Assembly: GCA_031769625.1 (NCBI GenBank)
Contig: JAUIMM010000739.1
Span: forward strand, 310,001 to 374,000
Direction: 5' to 3'
Source of the DNA: Taudactylus pleione
Lineage: Eukaryota; Chordata; Amphibia; Anura; Myobatrachidae
DNA: 64,000 nt
The notes below the pieces were generated by a model that saw only the letters and a list, made by a program, of their open reading frames with translations, did not search any database and was not told the origin of the DNA. Within the stretch, counting starts at the first letter, position 1, and the number at the start of each line of letters is the position of its first letter. The position numbers and the translations under genes were made by a program. Shown here one piece after another: positions 35,740 through 46,930 of this stretch.

Positions 35740-37822
35740 GACCGGGAGGGTGACTGGGGTGTGAGGGTAATGAGACTGGGAGGGTGAATGGGGCGGGAGG
35801 GTGCAGACAGGGTGGTTGGTTTGAGGGGAGAAGGGGTGCAGCCACGGTGGTTGGCATTGGGGTGGGATGAGCCCGATGAGACCAGTGGGACCGGGGGGGG
35901 TGACAGGGTAGTTCGTATGAGGAGCATGAGATTGGGGGGCGTTATTGGTGTGTGAGGGTGCAGACAGGGGAGTGACAGGTTTGTTAGGTGGGGTGAGGAT
36001 ACAGACAGGGTGGTGTGAGGGAGGGGATGAGACAGGGTGGGTGGTATGAGGGGGGGAATGTGGGTGAGGGTGCAGAGCAGACAAAGTGGTGTGAGGGAGA
36101 GGATGAGACAGGGTGGGTGGTATGAGGGGGGGGATGTGGGTGAGGGTGCAGAGCAGACAGGGTGGTGTGAGGGAGGGGATGAGACAGGGTGGGTGGAATG
36201 AGGGGGGAATGTGGGTGAGGATGCAGAGCAGACAAAGTGGTGTGAGGGAGAGGATGAGACAGGGTGGGTGAGGGTGCAGAGCAGACAAAGTGGTGTGAGG
36301 GAGAGGATGAGACAGGGTGGGTGGTATGAGGGGGGGATGTGGGTGAGGGTGCAGAGCAGACAGGGTGGTGTGAGGGAAAGGATGAGACAGGGTGGGTGGT
36401 ATGAGGGGGGGATGTGGGTGAGGGTGCAGAGCAGACAGGGTGGTGTGAAGGGGGGGGATGAGACAGGCTGGTTGGTATGGGGGGGATCTGTGTGAGGGTG
36501 CAGAGCAGACAGGGTGGTGTGAGGGGGGGGATGAGGCAGGGTGGGTGGTATGAGGAGGGGATGTGGGTGAGGGTGCAGAGCAAACAGGGTGGTGTGAGGT
36601 GGGGGATGAGGCAGGGTGGGTGGTATGGGGGGGGATGAGGCAGGGTGGGTGGTATGAGGGGGGGATGTGGGTGAAGGTGCAGAGCAGACAGGGTGGTGTG
36701 AGGGGGGGGATGAGGCAGGGTGGTTGATATGAGGGGGGGATGTGGGTGAGGGTGCAGAGCAGACAGGGTGGTGTGAAGGGGGGGGGATGAGACAGGCAGG
36801 CTGGTATGGGGGGGGATGTGTGTGAGGGTGCAGAGCAGACAGGATGGTGTGAGGGAGGGGATGAGAGGGTGGGTGGTATGAGGAGGGGGATGTGGGTGAG
36901 GGTGCAAAGCAGACAGGGTGGTGTGAAGGGGGGGATGAGACAGGCTGGTTGGTATGGGGGGGATGAGGCAGGGTGGGTGGTGTGAGGGGGGGGATGTGGG
37001 TGAGGGTGCAGAGCAGACAGGGTGGTGTGAGGGGGGGGATGTGGGTGAGGGTGCAGAGCAGACAGGGCGGTGTGAGGGAAAGGATGAGACATGGTGGGTG
37101 GTATGAGGGGGGGATGTGGGTGAGGGTGCAAAGCAGACAGGGTGGTGTGAAGGGGGGGATGAGACAGGCTGGTTGGTATGGGGGGGATCTGTGTGAGGGT
37201 GCAGAGCAGACAGGGTGGTGTGAGGGGGGGATGAGGCAGGGTGGGTGGTATGAGGAGGGGGATGTGGGTGAGGGTGCAGAGCAAACAGGGTGGTGTGAGG
37301 TGGGGGATGAGGCAGGGTGGGTGGTATGGGGGGGATGAGGCAGGGTGGGTGGTGTGAGGGGGGGGATGTGGGTGAGGGTGCAGAGCAGACAGGGTGGTGT
37401 GAGGGGGGGGATGTGGGTGAGGGTGCAGAGCAGACAGGGCGGTGTGAGGGAAAGGATGAGACATGGTGGGTGGTATGAGGGGGGGATGTGGGTGAGGGTG
37501 CAAAGCAGACAGGGTGGTGTGAAGGGGGGGATGAGACAGGCTGGTTGGTATGGGGGGGATCTGTGTGAGGGTGCAGAGCAGACAGGGTGGTGTGAGGGGG
37601 GGATGAGGCAGGGTGGGTGGTATGAGGAGGGGGATGTGGGTGAGGGTGCAGAGCAAACAGGGTGGTGTGAGGTGGGGGATGAGGCAGGGTGGGTGGTATG
37701 AGGAGGGGGATGTGGGTGAGGGTGCAGAGCAGACAGGGTGGTGTGAGGGGAGGGGATGAGACAGGGTGGGTGGTATAAGGGGGGATGTGGGTGAGGGTGC
37801 AGAGCAGACAGGGTGGTGTCTG
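35740..37822. repeat. G-rich ~70-80 bp minisatellite with a 372-bp duplication
   Basis: The plus strand repeats GAGGGTGCAGAGCAGACAGG, GTGGTGTGAGGG(G)n, ATGAGACAGGGTGGGTGGTA and TGAGGGGGGATGTGGGT. Runs of 6-9 G vary between units. Two adjacent blocks (about 36973-37338 and 37345-37701) translate identically over more than 115 residues, showing a recent 372-bp tandem duplication. The minus-strand frames of up to 730 codons (Pro/His/Ser-rich) are by-products of the repeat. Confidence 0.95.
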
Positions 37823-37869
37823 GAGGTGAGCAGGAAGAGCAGGCGGCTGGGTTAGGATGCTGCCGGCTG

Positions 37870-38300
37870 GACAGTGCCAATCACTGAGGTGAGCAGGGGA
37901 GCACACAGGCAGGATGGGCACAGGATGGCACCGGACTAGCAGCAGTGCGCCGTCTCACCTGCCTCCTCTCTGGCTCCGCTCCGCTGCCCGTATCCCCCAG
38001 GCATGAACCCGATAGCCCCGGCTGTACCTGGAGACGTTGATGTCAACAGCCCGGGTACAGGACCCGTGCTGAGCCGCTCTCCAGAGTCCCCAGGGCCGCT
38101 GGCCGCCCCGATGTATTCCCGGTACAGGCCGGGGTCCAACTGCCGAGCATTTCCCATCAGAGGCGGCGGAGCATCACCAGGGGCGGGGACAGCCGCTGTC
38201 ATCCAATCACCTGCTGTAACGCCAAAAAAGAGGGCGCGGATATCGTGACGTCTGTAGGTAGGCGTGGATTTGCAACCACGTTATCAACCACCGCATGGTC
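37870..38300 (-). promoter_or_regulatory. CpG-rich, promoter-like island
   Basis: Abruptly GC- and CpG-rich single-copy sequence between two arrays. It carries a CCAAT box at 38203-38207, a GC box (GGGGCGGGGA) at 38180-38189 and a CRE-like TGACGT near 38246. These features suit a housekeeping-type promoter. Direction is uncertain; the exon-like reading below favours minus. Confidence 0.45.
37959..38202 (-). CDS. Putative first coding exon of an unidentified host gene
   Basis: The minus-strand frame opens at ATG 38202. A second ATG, at 38157, starts MGNARQLDPGLYREYIGAA. The frame runs 244 nt to a consensus donor (CAG|GTGAGA, intron starting at 37958). Composition is Gly/Pro/Ala-rich with no repeat structure. 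The GC box and CCAAT box lie around the first ATG, so translation may start at the second. Everything downstream for several kb on this strand is minisatellite, so the next exon would lie beyond a repeat-filled intron. I do not recognise the protein. An 81-codon plus-strand frame (38003-38248) overlaps and is the main alternative. Confidence 0.4.
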
Positions 38301-38319
38301 CTAACGCTTCCTGCTTCCT

Positions 38320-39735
38320 CCTTACATGATGTAGTAGTATACTATCATTATATCACATCTCTGCACCCTCTGTCCTGTCCTATACTATTATATTATATGT
38401 CATACTATCATTATATCACATCTCTGCACCCTCTGTCCTGTCCTATACTATTATATTATATGTCATACTATCATTATATCACATCTCTGCACCCTGTGTC
38501 CTGTCCTGTACTATTATATTATATGTCATACTATCATTATATCACATCTCTGCACCCTGTGTCCTGTCCTGTCCAATACTATTATATTATATATCATACT
38601 ATCATTATATCACATCTCTGCACTCTGTCCTGTCCTATACTATTATATTATGTCATACTATCATTATATCACATCTCTGCACTCTCTGTCCTGTCCTGTC
38701 ATATTATATGTCATACTATCATTATATCACATCTCTGCAATCTCTGTCCTGTCCTATACTATTATATTATATGTCATACTATCATTATATCACATCTCTG
38801 CACCCTGTGTCCTGTCCTGTACTATTATATTATATGTCATACTATCATTATATCACATCTCTGCACTCTCTGTTCTGTCCTGTACTATTATATTATATGT
38901 CATACTATCATTATATCACATCTCTGCACCCTCTGTCCTGTCCTATACTATTATATTATATGTCATACTATCATTATATCACATCTCTGCACCCTCTGTC
39001 CTGTCCTATACTATTATATTATATGTCATACTATCATTATATCACATCTCTGCACCCTGTGTCCTGTCCTGTACTATTATATTATATGTCATACTATCAT
39101 TATATCACATCTCTGCACCCTGTGTCCTGTCCTGTCCAATACTATTATATTATATATCATACTATCATTATATCACATCTCTGCACTCTGTCCTGTCCTA
39201 TACTATTATATTATGTCATACTATCATTATATCACATCTCTGCACTCTCTGTCCTGTCCTGTCATATTATATGTCATACTATCATTATATCACATCTCTG
39301 CAATCTCTGTCCTGTCCTATACTATTATATTATATGTCATACTATCATTATATCACATCTCTGCACCCTGTGTCCTGTCCTGTACTATTATATTATATGT
39401 CATACTATCATTATATCACATCTCTGCACTCTCTGTTCTGTCCTGTACTATTATATTATATGTCATACTATCATTATATCACATCTCTGCACTCTCTGTC
39501 CTGTCCTGTCATATTATATGTCATACTATCATTATATCACATCTCTGCAATCTCTGTCCTGTCCTATACTATTATATTATATGTCATACTATCATTATAT
39601 CACATCTCTGCAATCTCTGTCCTGTCCTATACTATTATATTATATGTCATACTATCATTATATCACATCTCTGCACTCTCTGTTCTGTCCTGTACTATTA
39701 TATTATTTGTCATACTATCCTTTATATTTATATAT
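38320..39735. repeat. 63-bp minisatellite with 560-bp higher-order duplication
   Basis: The unit is TGTCATACTATCATTATATC, ACATCTCTGCACCCTCTGTC, then CTGTCCTATACTATTATATT plus ATA; shorter variants lack one CTGTC or TATA step. The rare CTGTCCAATACTATTATATT variant occurs at about 38571 and about 39131, 560 bp apart, with the same order of neighbours, so a block of nine units was duplicated. Open frames of 389-491 codons (Tyr/Ile/Ser/His-rich) follow from the 63-bp period. Confidence 0.95.
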
Positions 39736-39802
39736 TATAATTATAGATCACATCTCTACACCCTCTGTCCTATACTATTATATTATATGTCATACTACCC
39801 AT

Positions 39803-39829
<27 letters not shown>
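39803..39829. repeat. (TA)n microsatellite
   Basis: TA run at the boundary between the 63-bp and 42-bp arrays. Confidence 0.95.
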
Positions 39830-39834
<5 letters not shown>

Positions 39835-39879
39835 TTATATATCACATCTCTGCACCTTCTGTCCTATACTATTATAGTA

Positions 39880-40792
39880 TATGTCATACTACCCATTATA
39901 TTATATATCAGACATACACACTCTCTGTCCTATACCATTATTTTATATATCATACATACACATCCTCTGTCCTATACCATTATATTATATATCATACGTA
40001 CACACCCTCTGTCCTATACCATTATATTATATATCATACATACACACCCTCTGCCCAATACCATTATATTATATATCATACATACACACCCTCTGCCCTA
40101 TACCAGAAGAAGTAAGTATCAATAAGGGTTGAGGTAATATGTTTAAAAATGGGGCAGCCTAGATGGGCCAAGTGGTTCTTATCTGCCGTCAAATTCTATG
40201 TTTCTACCATTATATTATATACCATACATACACACCCTCTGTCCTATACCATTATATTATATATCATACATACACACCCTCTGTCCTATACCATTATATT
40301 ATATATCATACATACACACCCTCTGTCCTATACCATTATATTATATATCATACATACACACCCTCTGCCCTATACCATTATATTATATACCATACATACA
40401 CACCCTCTGTCCTATACCATTATATTATATACCATACATACACACCCTCTGCCCTATACCATTATATTATATACCATACATACACACCCTCTGTCCTATA
40501 CCATTATATACCATACATACACACCCTCTGTCCTATACCATTATATTATATATCATACATACACACCCTCTGTCCTATACCATTATATACCATACATACA
40601 CACCCTCTGTCCTATACCATTATATACCATACATACACACGCTCTGTCCTATACCATTATATTATATATCATACATACACACCCTCTGTCCTATACCATT
40701 ATATTATATATCAGACATACACACCCTCTGTCCTATACCATTATATTATATGTCATACATACACAACCTCTGCCCTATACCATTATATTATA
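39880..40792. repeat. 42-bp minisatellite, left part
   Basis: The unit is TGTCCTATACCATTATATTA, TATATCATACATACACACCC, TC. A shorter form lacks the second TATATTA. TGTCC/TGCCC and ATATCAT/ATACCAT variants alternate. The array is related in sequence to the preceding 63-bp array. It is cut by a Tc1 element at 40793 and resumes at 42446. Confidence 0.95.
40107..40205. mobile_element. Retroposon 3'-tail fragment inside the 42-bp array
   Basis: A non-array insert containing GATGGGCCAAGTGGTTCTTA followed by TCTGCCGTCAAATTCTATGT and TTCTA. This phrase is typical of the 3' ends of vertebrate CR1/L2-like retroposons with TTCTATG tails. Confidence 0.55.
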
Positions 40793-41013
40793 CAGTCAGG
40801 TGCATAAATATTGGGACATTGACAGAATTTTCATATTTTGGCCTCTATTTACCACCACAATGGCATTGAAATGAAACAAACAAGATGTGCTTTACCTGTA
40901 GACTTTCAGATTTAATTTGAGGGTAATTACATCCAAATCAGGTGAACGGTGTAGGAATTACAACGGTTTCTATATGTACCTCCCACTTTTTAAGGGGCCA
41001 AAAGTAATGGGAC
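40793..41013. repeat. Tc1 left terminal inverted repeat
   Basis: 221 bp, from CAGTCAGGTGC to AAAAGTAATGGGAC; near-perfect inverse of 42223-42443. Confidence 0.95.
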
Positions 41014-41046
41014 AAACTAAACAATCCTAAATCTAACTTTCACTTT

Positions 41047-42084
41047 TTAATACTTTGTTGCAAATCCTTTGCAGGCAATTACAGCCTGAAGTCTGGAACG
41101 CATAGACATCACCAGACGCTGGGTTTCATCCCTGGTGATGCTCTGCCAGGCCTCTACTGCAAATGTCTTCAGTTCATGCTTGTTCTTGGGGCATTTTCCC
41201 TTCAGTTTTGTCTTCATCAAGTGAAATGCATGCTCAATCAGATTCAGGTCAGGGGATTGACTTGGTCATTGTATAACATTCCACTTTTTAGCCTTAAAAA
41301 ACTCTTTGGTTGCTATTGCAGTATGCTTCGGGTCATTGTCCATCTGCACTGTGAAGCACCGTCCAATAAGTTCTGAAGTATTTGACTGACTATGAGCATA
41401 TAATATTTCCCGAAACACTTCAGAATTCATTCTGCTGCTTTTGTCAGCAGTCACATCATCAATAAATACAAGGGAACCAGTTCCATTGGCAGCCATACAT
41501 GCCCACGCCATGACACTACCACCACCATGCTTCACTGATGAAGTGGTATGTTTTGGATCATGAGCAGTTCCTTTCCTTCTCCATACTCTTCTCTTCCCAT
41601 CACTGTGATACAAGTTGATCTTTGTCTCATCTGTCCATAGGATGTTGTTCCAGAACTGTAATGGCTTTTTTAGATGTTGTTTGGCAAACTCTAATCTGGT
41701 CTTCCTGTTTTTGAGGCTCACCAATGGTTTACATCTTGTGGTGAACCCTCTATATTCACTCTTGTGAAATCTTCTCTTGATTGTTGACTTTGACACATAT
41801 ACATCTACCTCCTGGAGAGTGTTCTTGATTTGGCCAACTGTTGTGAAGGGGTTTTTCTTCACCAGGGAAATAATTCTTCTGTCATCCACCACAGTTGTTT
41901 TCCGTGGTCTTCCGGGTCTTTTGGTGTTACTGAGCTCTCCGATGCGTTCTTTCTTTTTAAGAATGTTCCAAACAGTAGATTTGGCCACACCTAATGTTTT
42001 CGCTATCTCTCTGATGGGTTTGTTTTGATTTTTCAGCTTAATGATGGCTTGCTTCATTGATAGTGACAGCTCTTTGGATCTCAT
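41047..42084 (-). pseudogene. Tc1 transposase with a single premature stop
   Basis: From ATG 42084 to TAA 41047 the frame is 346 codons, the usual Tc1 length (about 340 aa). It opens with a paired-type helix-turn-helix region (KQAIIKLKNQNKPIREIAKT, then LGVAKSTVWNIL) and a GRPRK AT-hook-like motif near residue 58. Catalytic motifs follow: WTDETKINLY (first Asp), VQMDNDPKHTA (second Asp) and SPDLNLIEH (Glu), with 34 residues between second Asp and Glu, the DD34E spacing. An in-frame TGA at 41266-41268, between VIQ and PSQSPDL where most relatives have Trp, is the only break seen. A TGG-to-TGA change would explain it. As it stands the product lacks the catalytic Glu. Confidence 0.95.
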
Positions 42085-42222
42085 ATTGAGAGTCGACAGT
42101 AACTGATTCCAAATGCAAGTGTCACACCTAGAATCAACTCCAGACCTTTTACCTGCTTAATTGGTAATGAAATGTCGAGGGAATAGCCCACACCTGTCCA
42201 TGAAACAGCTTTTGAGTTGATA

Positions 42223-42443
42223 GTCCCATTACTTTTGGCCCCTTAAAAAGTGGGAGGCACATATAGAAACCGTTGTAATTCCTACACCGTTCACCTGATT
42301 TGGATGTAATTACCCTCAAATTAAATCTGAAAGTCTGCAGTTAAAGCACATCTTGTTTGTTTCATTTCAAAGCCATTGTGGTGGTCAATAGAGGCCAAAA
42401 TATGAAAATTCTGTCAATGTCCCAATATTTATGCACCTGACTG
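42223..42443. repeat. Tc1 right terminal inverted repeat
   Basis: 221 bp inverse of 40793-41013, ending TATTTATGCACCTGACTG. Confidence 0.95.
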
Positions 42444-42445
42444 TA

Positions 42446-43672
42446 TATCATACATACACATCCTCTGTCCTATACCATTATATATCATACATACACACCC
42501 TCTGTCCTATACCATTATATTATATACCATACATACACACCCTTTGTCCTAAAACATTATATTATACATCATACATACACACCCTCTGCCCTATACCATT
42601 ATATACCATACATACACACCCTCTGCCCTATACCATTATATTATATACCATACATACACACCCTCTGCCCTATACCATTATATTATATATCATACATACA
42701 CACCCTCTGCCCTATACCATTATATTATATACCCTCTGCCCTATACCATTATATTATATACCATACACACACCCTCTGCCCTTAACCATTATATTATATA
42801 TCAGACATACACACACTCTGTCCTATACCATTATATTATATATCATACATACACACCCTCTGCCCTACATCATTATATTATATATCATACATACACACCC
42901 TCTGCCCTACACCATTATATTATATATCATACATACACACCCTCTGCCCTGTACCATTAAATTATATATCATACATACACACCCTCTGCCCTATACCATT
43001 ATATATCATACATACACACCCTCTGCCCTATACCATTATATACCATATATAAACACCCTCTGCCCTATACCATTATATTATATACCATACATACACACCC
43101 TCTGTCCTAAAACATTATATTATATATCATACATACACACCCTCTGCCCTATACCATTATATTATATACCATACATACACACCCTCTGCCCTATACCATT
43201 ATATTATATATCATACATACACACACACCCTCTGCCCTATACCATTATATTATATACCATACACAAATCCTCTGCCCTAAACCATTATATTATATATCAG
43301 ACATACACACACTCTGTCCTATACCATTATATTATATATCAGACATACATACACTCTGTCCTATACCATTATATTATATATCATACATACACACCCTCTG
43401 CCCTACACCATTATATTATATATCATACATACACACCCTCTGTCCTATACCATTATATTATATTCCATACATACACATCCTCTGTCCTATACCATTATAT
43501 TATATATCATACATGCACACCCTCTGCCCTACACCATTATATTATATATCATACATACACACCCTCTGTCCTATACCATTATATTATATACCATACATAC
43601 ACACTCTCTGCCCTACACCATTATATTATATATCATACATACACACCGTCTGTCCTATACCATCATAGTAAT
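42446..43672. repeat. 42-bp minisatellite, right part
   Basis: Continuation of the array interrupted by the Tc1 element, with the same unit and the same variants, plus CTACACCATTATATT and longer or shorter spacer forms. A 419-codon plus-strand frame is a by-product of the period. Confidence 0.95.
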
Positions 43673-43674
43673 TA

Positions 43675-45955
43675 CAGTGCCCCCCAGTAGGACTTGGCGG
43701 CATCAGAGCAGTTTATAGATGCAGTGAGTGAGTACAGTGCCCCCCAGTAGGACTTGGCGGTATCAGAGCAGTTTATAGATGTAGTGAGTGAGTACAGTGC
43801 CCCCCAGTAGGACTTGATAGTAACAGGGCAGTTATAGATGTAATGGGTGAGTACAGTGCCCCCCAGTAGGACTTGGAGGTAACTGGGCAGTTTATAGATG
43901 TAGTGAGTGAGTACAATGTCCCCAGTAGGACTTGGAGGTAACTGGGCAGTTTATAGATGTAGTGAGTGAGTACAGTGCCCCCAGTAGGACTTGGCGGTAA
44001 CTGGGCAGTTTATATATGTAGTGGGTGTGTACAGTGCCCCCAGTAGGACTAGGTGGTAACTGGGCAGTTTATAGATGTAGTGAGTGAATACAGTGCCCCC
44101 AGTAGGACTTGGCAGTAACTGGGCAGTTTATAGATGTAATGAGTGAGTATAGTGCCCCCCAGTAGGACTAGGTGGTAACTGGGTGGTTTATAGATGTAGT
44201 GGGTGTGTACAATGTCCCCCAGTAGGACTAGGTGGTAACTGGGCGGTTTATAGATGTAGTGGGTGTGTACAGTGCCCCCCAGTAGGACTAGGTGGTAACT
44301 GGACGGTTTATAGATGTAGTGGGTGTGTACAATGTCCCCCAGTAGGACTAGGTGGTAACTGGGCGGTTTATAGATGTAGTGAGTGAGTACAGTGTCCCCC
44401 AGTAGGACTTGGCGGTAACTGGGCAGTTTATAGATGTAGTGGGTGTGTACAGTGCCCCCCAGTAGGACTCAGTGGTAACTGGGCGGTTTATAGATGTAGT
44501 GAGTGAGTACAATGTCCCCCAGTAGGACTAGATGGTAACTGGGCGGTTTATAGATGTAGTGGGTGAGTACAGTGCTCCCAGTAGGACTAGGTGGTAACTG
44601 GGCGGTTTATAGATGTAGTGGGTGAGTACAGTGCTCCCAGTAGGACTAGGTGGTAACTGGGCAGTTTATAGATGTAGTGGGTGAGTACAGTGCCCCCAAT
44701 AGGACTTATCGGTAACTGGGCAGTTTATAGATGTAGTGGGTGAGTACAGTGCCCCCCAGTAGGACTAGGTGGTAACTGGGCGGTTTATAGATGTAGTGGG
44801 TGTGTACAATGTCCCCCATTAGGACTAGGTGGTAACTGGGCAGTTTATAGATGTAGTGGGTGAGTACAGTGCCCCCAGTAGGACTAGGCGGTAACTGGGC
44901 AATTTATAGATGTAGTGGGTGAGTACAGTGCCCCCCAGTAGGACTAGGTGGTAACTGGGCGGTTTATAGATGTAGTGGGTGTGTACAATGTCCCCCAGTA
45001 GGACTAGGTGGTAACTGGGCGGTTTATAGATGCAGTGAGTGAGTACAGTGCCCCCCAGTAGGACTAGATGGTAACTGGGCGGTTTATAGATGTAGTGGGT
45101 GAGTACAGTGCTCCCAGTAGGACTAGGTGGTAACTGGGCAGTTTATAGATGTAGTGGGTGAGTACAGTGCCCCCAGTAGGACTTATCGGTAACTGGGCAG
45201 TTTATAGATGTAGTGGGTGAGTACAGTGCCCCCCAGTAGGACTAGGTGGTAACTGGGCGGTTTATAGATGTAGTGGGTGTGTACAATGTCCCCCAGTAGG
45301 ACTAGGTGGTAACTGGGCGGTTTATAGATGCAGTGAGTGAGTACAGTGCCCCCCAGTAGGACTAGATGGTAACTGGGCGGTTTATAGATGTAGTGGGTGA
45401 GTACAGTGCTCCCAGTAGGACTAGGTGGTAACTGGGCAGTTTATAGATGTAGTGGGTGAGTACAGTGCCCCCAATAGGACTTATCGGTAACTGGGCGGTT
45501 TATAGATGTAGTGGGTGAGTACAGTGCCCCCAGTAGGACTAGGTGGTAACTGGGCAGTTTATAGATGTAGTGGGTGTGTACAATGTCCCCCAGTAGGACT
45601 AGATGGTAACTGGGCGGTTTATAGATGTAGTGGGTGAGTACAGTGCCCCCCAGTAGGACTTTTGGCGGTAACTGGGCAGTTTATAGATGTAGTGGGTGAG
45701 TACAGTGCCCCCCAGTAGGACTTTTGGCGGTAACTGGGCAGTTTATAGATGTAGTGGGTGAGTACAGTGCCCCCCAGTAGGACTTTTGGCGGTAACTGGG
45801 CAGTTTATAGATGTAGTGGGTGAGTACAGTGTCCACCAGTAGGACTAGATGGTAACTGGGCGGTTTATAGATGTAGTGGGTGAGTACAGTGCCCCCCAGT
45901 AGGACTTGGCGGTAACTGGGCAGTTTATAGATGTAGTGGGTGAGTACAGTGCTCC
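43675..45955. repeat. 60-bp minisatellite, about 38 copies
   Basis: The unit is GTACAGTGCCCCCCAGTAGG, ACTTGGCGGTAACTGGGCAG, then TTTATAGATGTAGTGGGTGA. C-run length (3-6) shifts unit length by 1-2 bp. GGTGAG/GGTGTG and CAGTTT/CGGTTT variants recur in order (for example the 44521-44820 and 45061-45300 blocks), suggesting block duplication. Confidence 0.95.
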
Positions 45956-46010
45956 CCGTTCTTCCCCCCCATAGGACCTGCTAAGATTGGGGCAGTCTGT
46001 TGATATAGAG

Positions 46011-46167
46011 CAGGGGTCTTCAAACTTGGCCCTCCAGCTGCTGTGGAACTACACATCCCAGCATGCACTGCACATAGTTTTAGCATGCTGTTATATCAAA
46101 AAGGTGGCAGTGCATGCTGGGATGTGTAGTTCCACAGCAGCTGGAGGGCCAAGTTTGAAGACCCCTG
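46011..46167. mobile_element. Palindromic hAT MITE with 61-bp perfect arms
   Basis: 46011-46071 (from CAGGGGTCTTCAAACTTGGC) is the exact reverse complement of 46107-46167, with a 36-bp loop. The 8-bp flank ATATAGAG on the left corresponds to ATATATAGAG on the right (one TA step longer). It is non-coding; a transcript would fold into a long hairpin. Confidence 0.92.
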
Positions 46168-46605
46168 ATATATAGAGAGTGAGTATAATGCCCTTGCGGA
46201 AAGTCTGACCCGCCGCAGCTTTGGGGGCTCTTCTGACACGCAGAGCTGCGTATGCACTCGCAGTGGCTATTTTATGCACGCTTATGTAACGGCGTTCAAA
46301 CGGACAGATACGCCTGCGTTTTTTTGACCATCCCCCCGAACGCTGACAACCTGTCACTCACTCTGTGATGGATTCCTCTGTGCGTCCTTAGTCGCTAAGC
46401 GATTGCTGTGCACACACAGTTCGGCTTATACGCAATAGCAAACAATCACTCGATGTGCGCTCGTATTTGACTTTGCATCCAGCTCTGAATCAGGCCCGAA
46501 GATGCGACTTCCTTTCACCCCTCATCACAGCTGTAGCCAAGGATCGCTGTACGGTATTTTATTTCCACCAATGTGTGAATTGCAGACTCCTCTTCTCCAC
46601 CTAAC
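46168..46605. other. Solo Harbinger-like right end and unique sequence
   Basis: AGCTCTGAATCAGGCCC at 46481-46497 is the common Harbinger-like right terminus. A matching left end was not found, so the copy is probably truncated by the neighbouring hAT MITE or array. Confidence 0.45.
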
Positions 46606-46930
46606 CAGGGGCGTATCTATAATGGGTGCAGGGTGCGCAGTGCCCACGGGCCCCCGGGTCCTGCTCCCATACTTTGTATTACCTCTCCGAAGTCCCGCGT
46701 TGGGTCTCCCAGCACTGTTCAAAAGCTGGAAAATGGCCACCGCGGCCATTTTTCTGGCATTTGCGCATGCGCTGTGAGAATATTGTCGGGAAAATGTCAT
46801 CCACGCCATTTCCCCGCAGATCTGCGCATGCGCAATTGACCCTGGGCACACTCTAGTGCCCAGAGTCTATTGATTCTGCGGTGGCCGGCCAGCCGCGCCC
46901 GTCGGCTGCCGGACACCGGAGCGAAAACAA
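46606..46930. mobile_element. hAT-like MITE, left part only
   Basis: It starts CAGGGGCGTATCTATAATGG and runs parallel to the complete copy at 50130-50492 (shared CCTCTCCGAAGTCCC, ATGGCC, TTTGCGCATGCGC and GGGCACACT.TAGT.CCCAGAGTCTAT parts). The right terminus is not found, so this copy is truncated or rearranged. Confidence 0.75.

Larger units (their letters stand above)
40793..42443 (-). mobile_element. Tc1/mariner transposon, nearly intact
   Basis: A 1651-bp element. The termini are CAGTCAGGTGCATAAATATT and its inverse, flanked by TA target duplications (40791-40792 and 42444-42445). Inverted repeats of 221 bp each (40793-41013 and 42223-42443) differ at only a few positions. It encodes one transposase on the minus strand. 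It is inserted in the 42-bp minisatellite, which continues on both sides. High arm identity and one coding lesion suggest recent insertion. Confidence 0.97.

Noticed and set aside
35688..37921. Pro/His/Ser-rich minus-strand frames of up to 730 codons
   Set aside because: They lie wholly in the G-rich minisatellite, with three overlapping frames open at once; composition follows the repeat.
38003..38248. 81-codon plus-strand frame in the CpG island
   Set aside because: Overlaps the minus-strand exon candidate, which has a consensus splice donor; kept only as an alternative.
38295..40869. Tyr/Ile/Ser-rich frames of 214-491 codons
   Set aside because: By-products of 63- and 42-bp periods, with several overlapping frames open.
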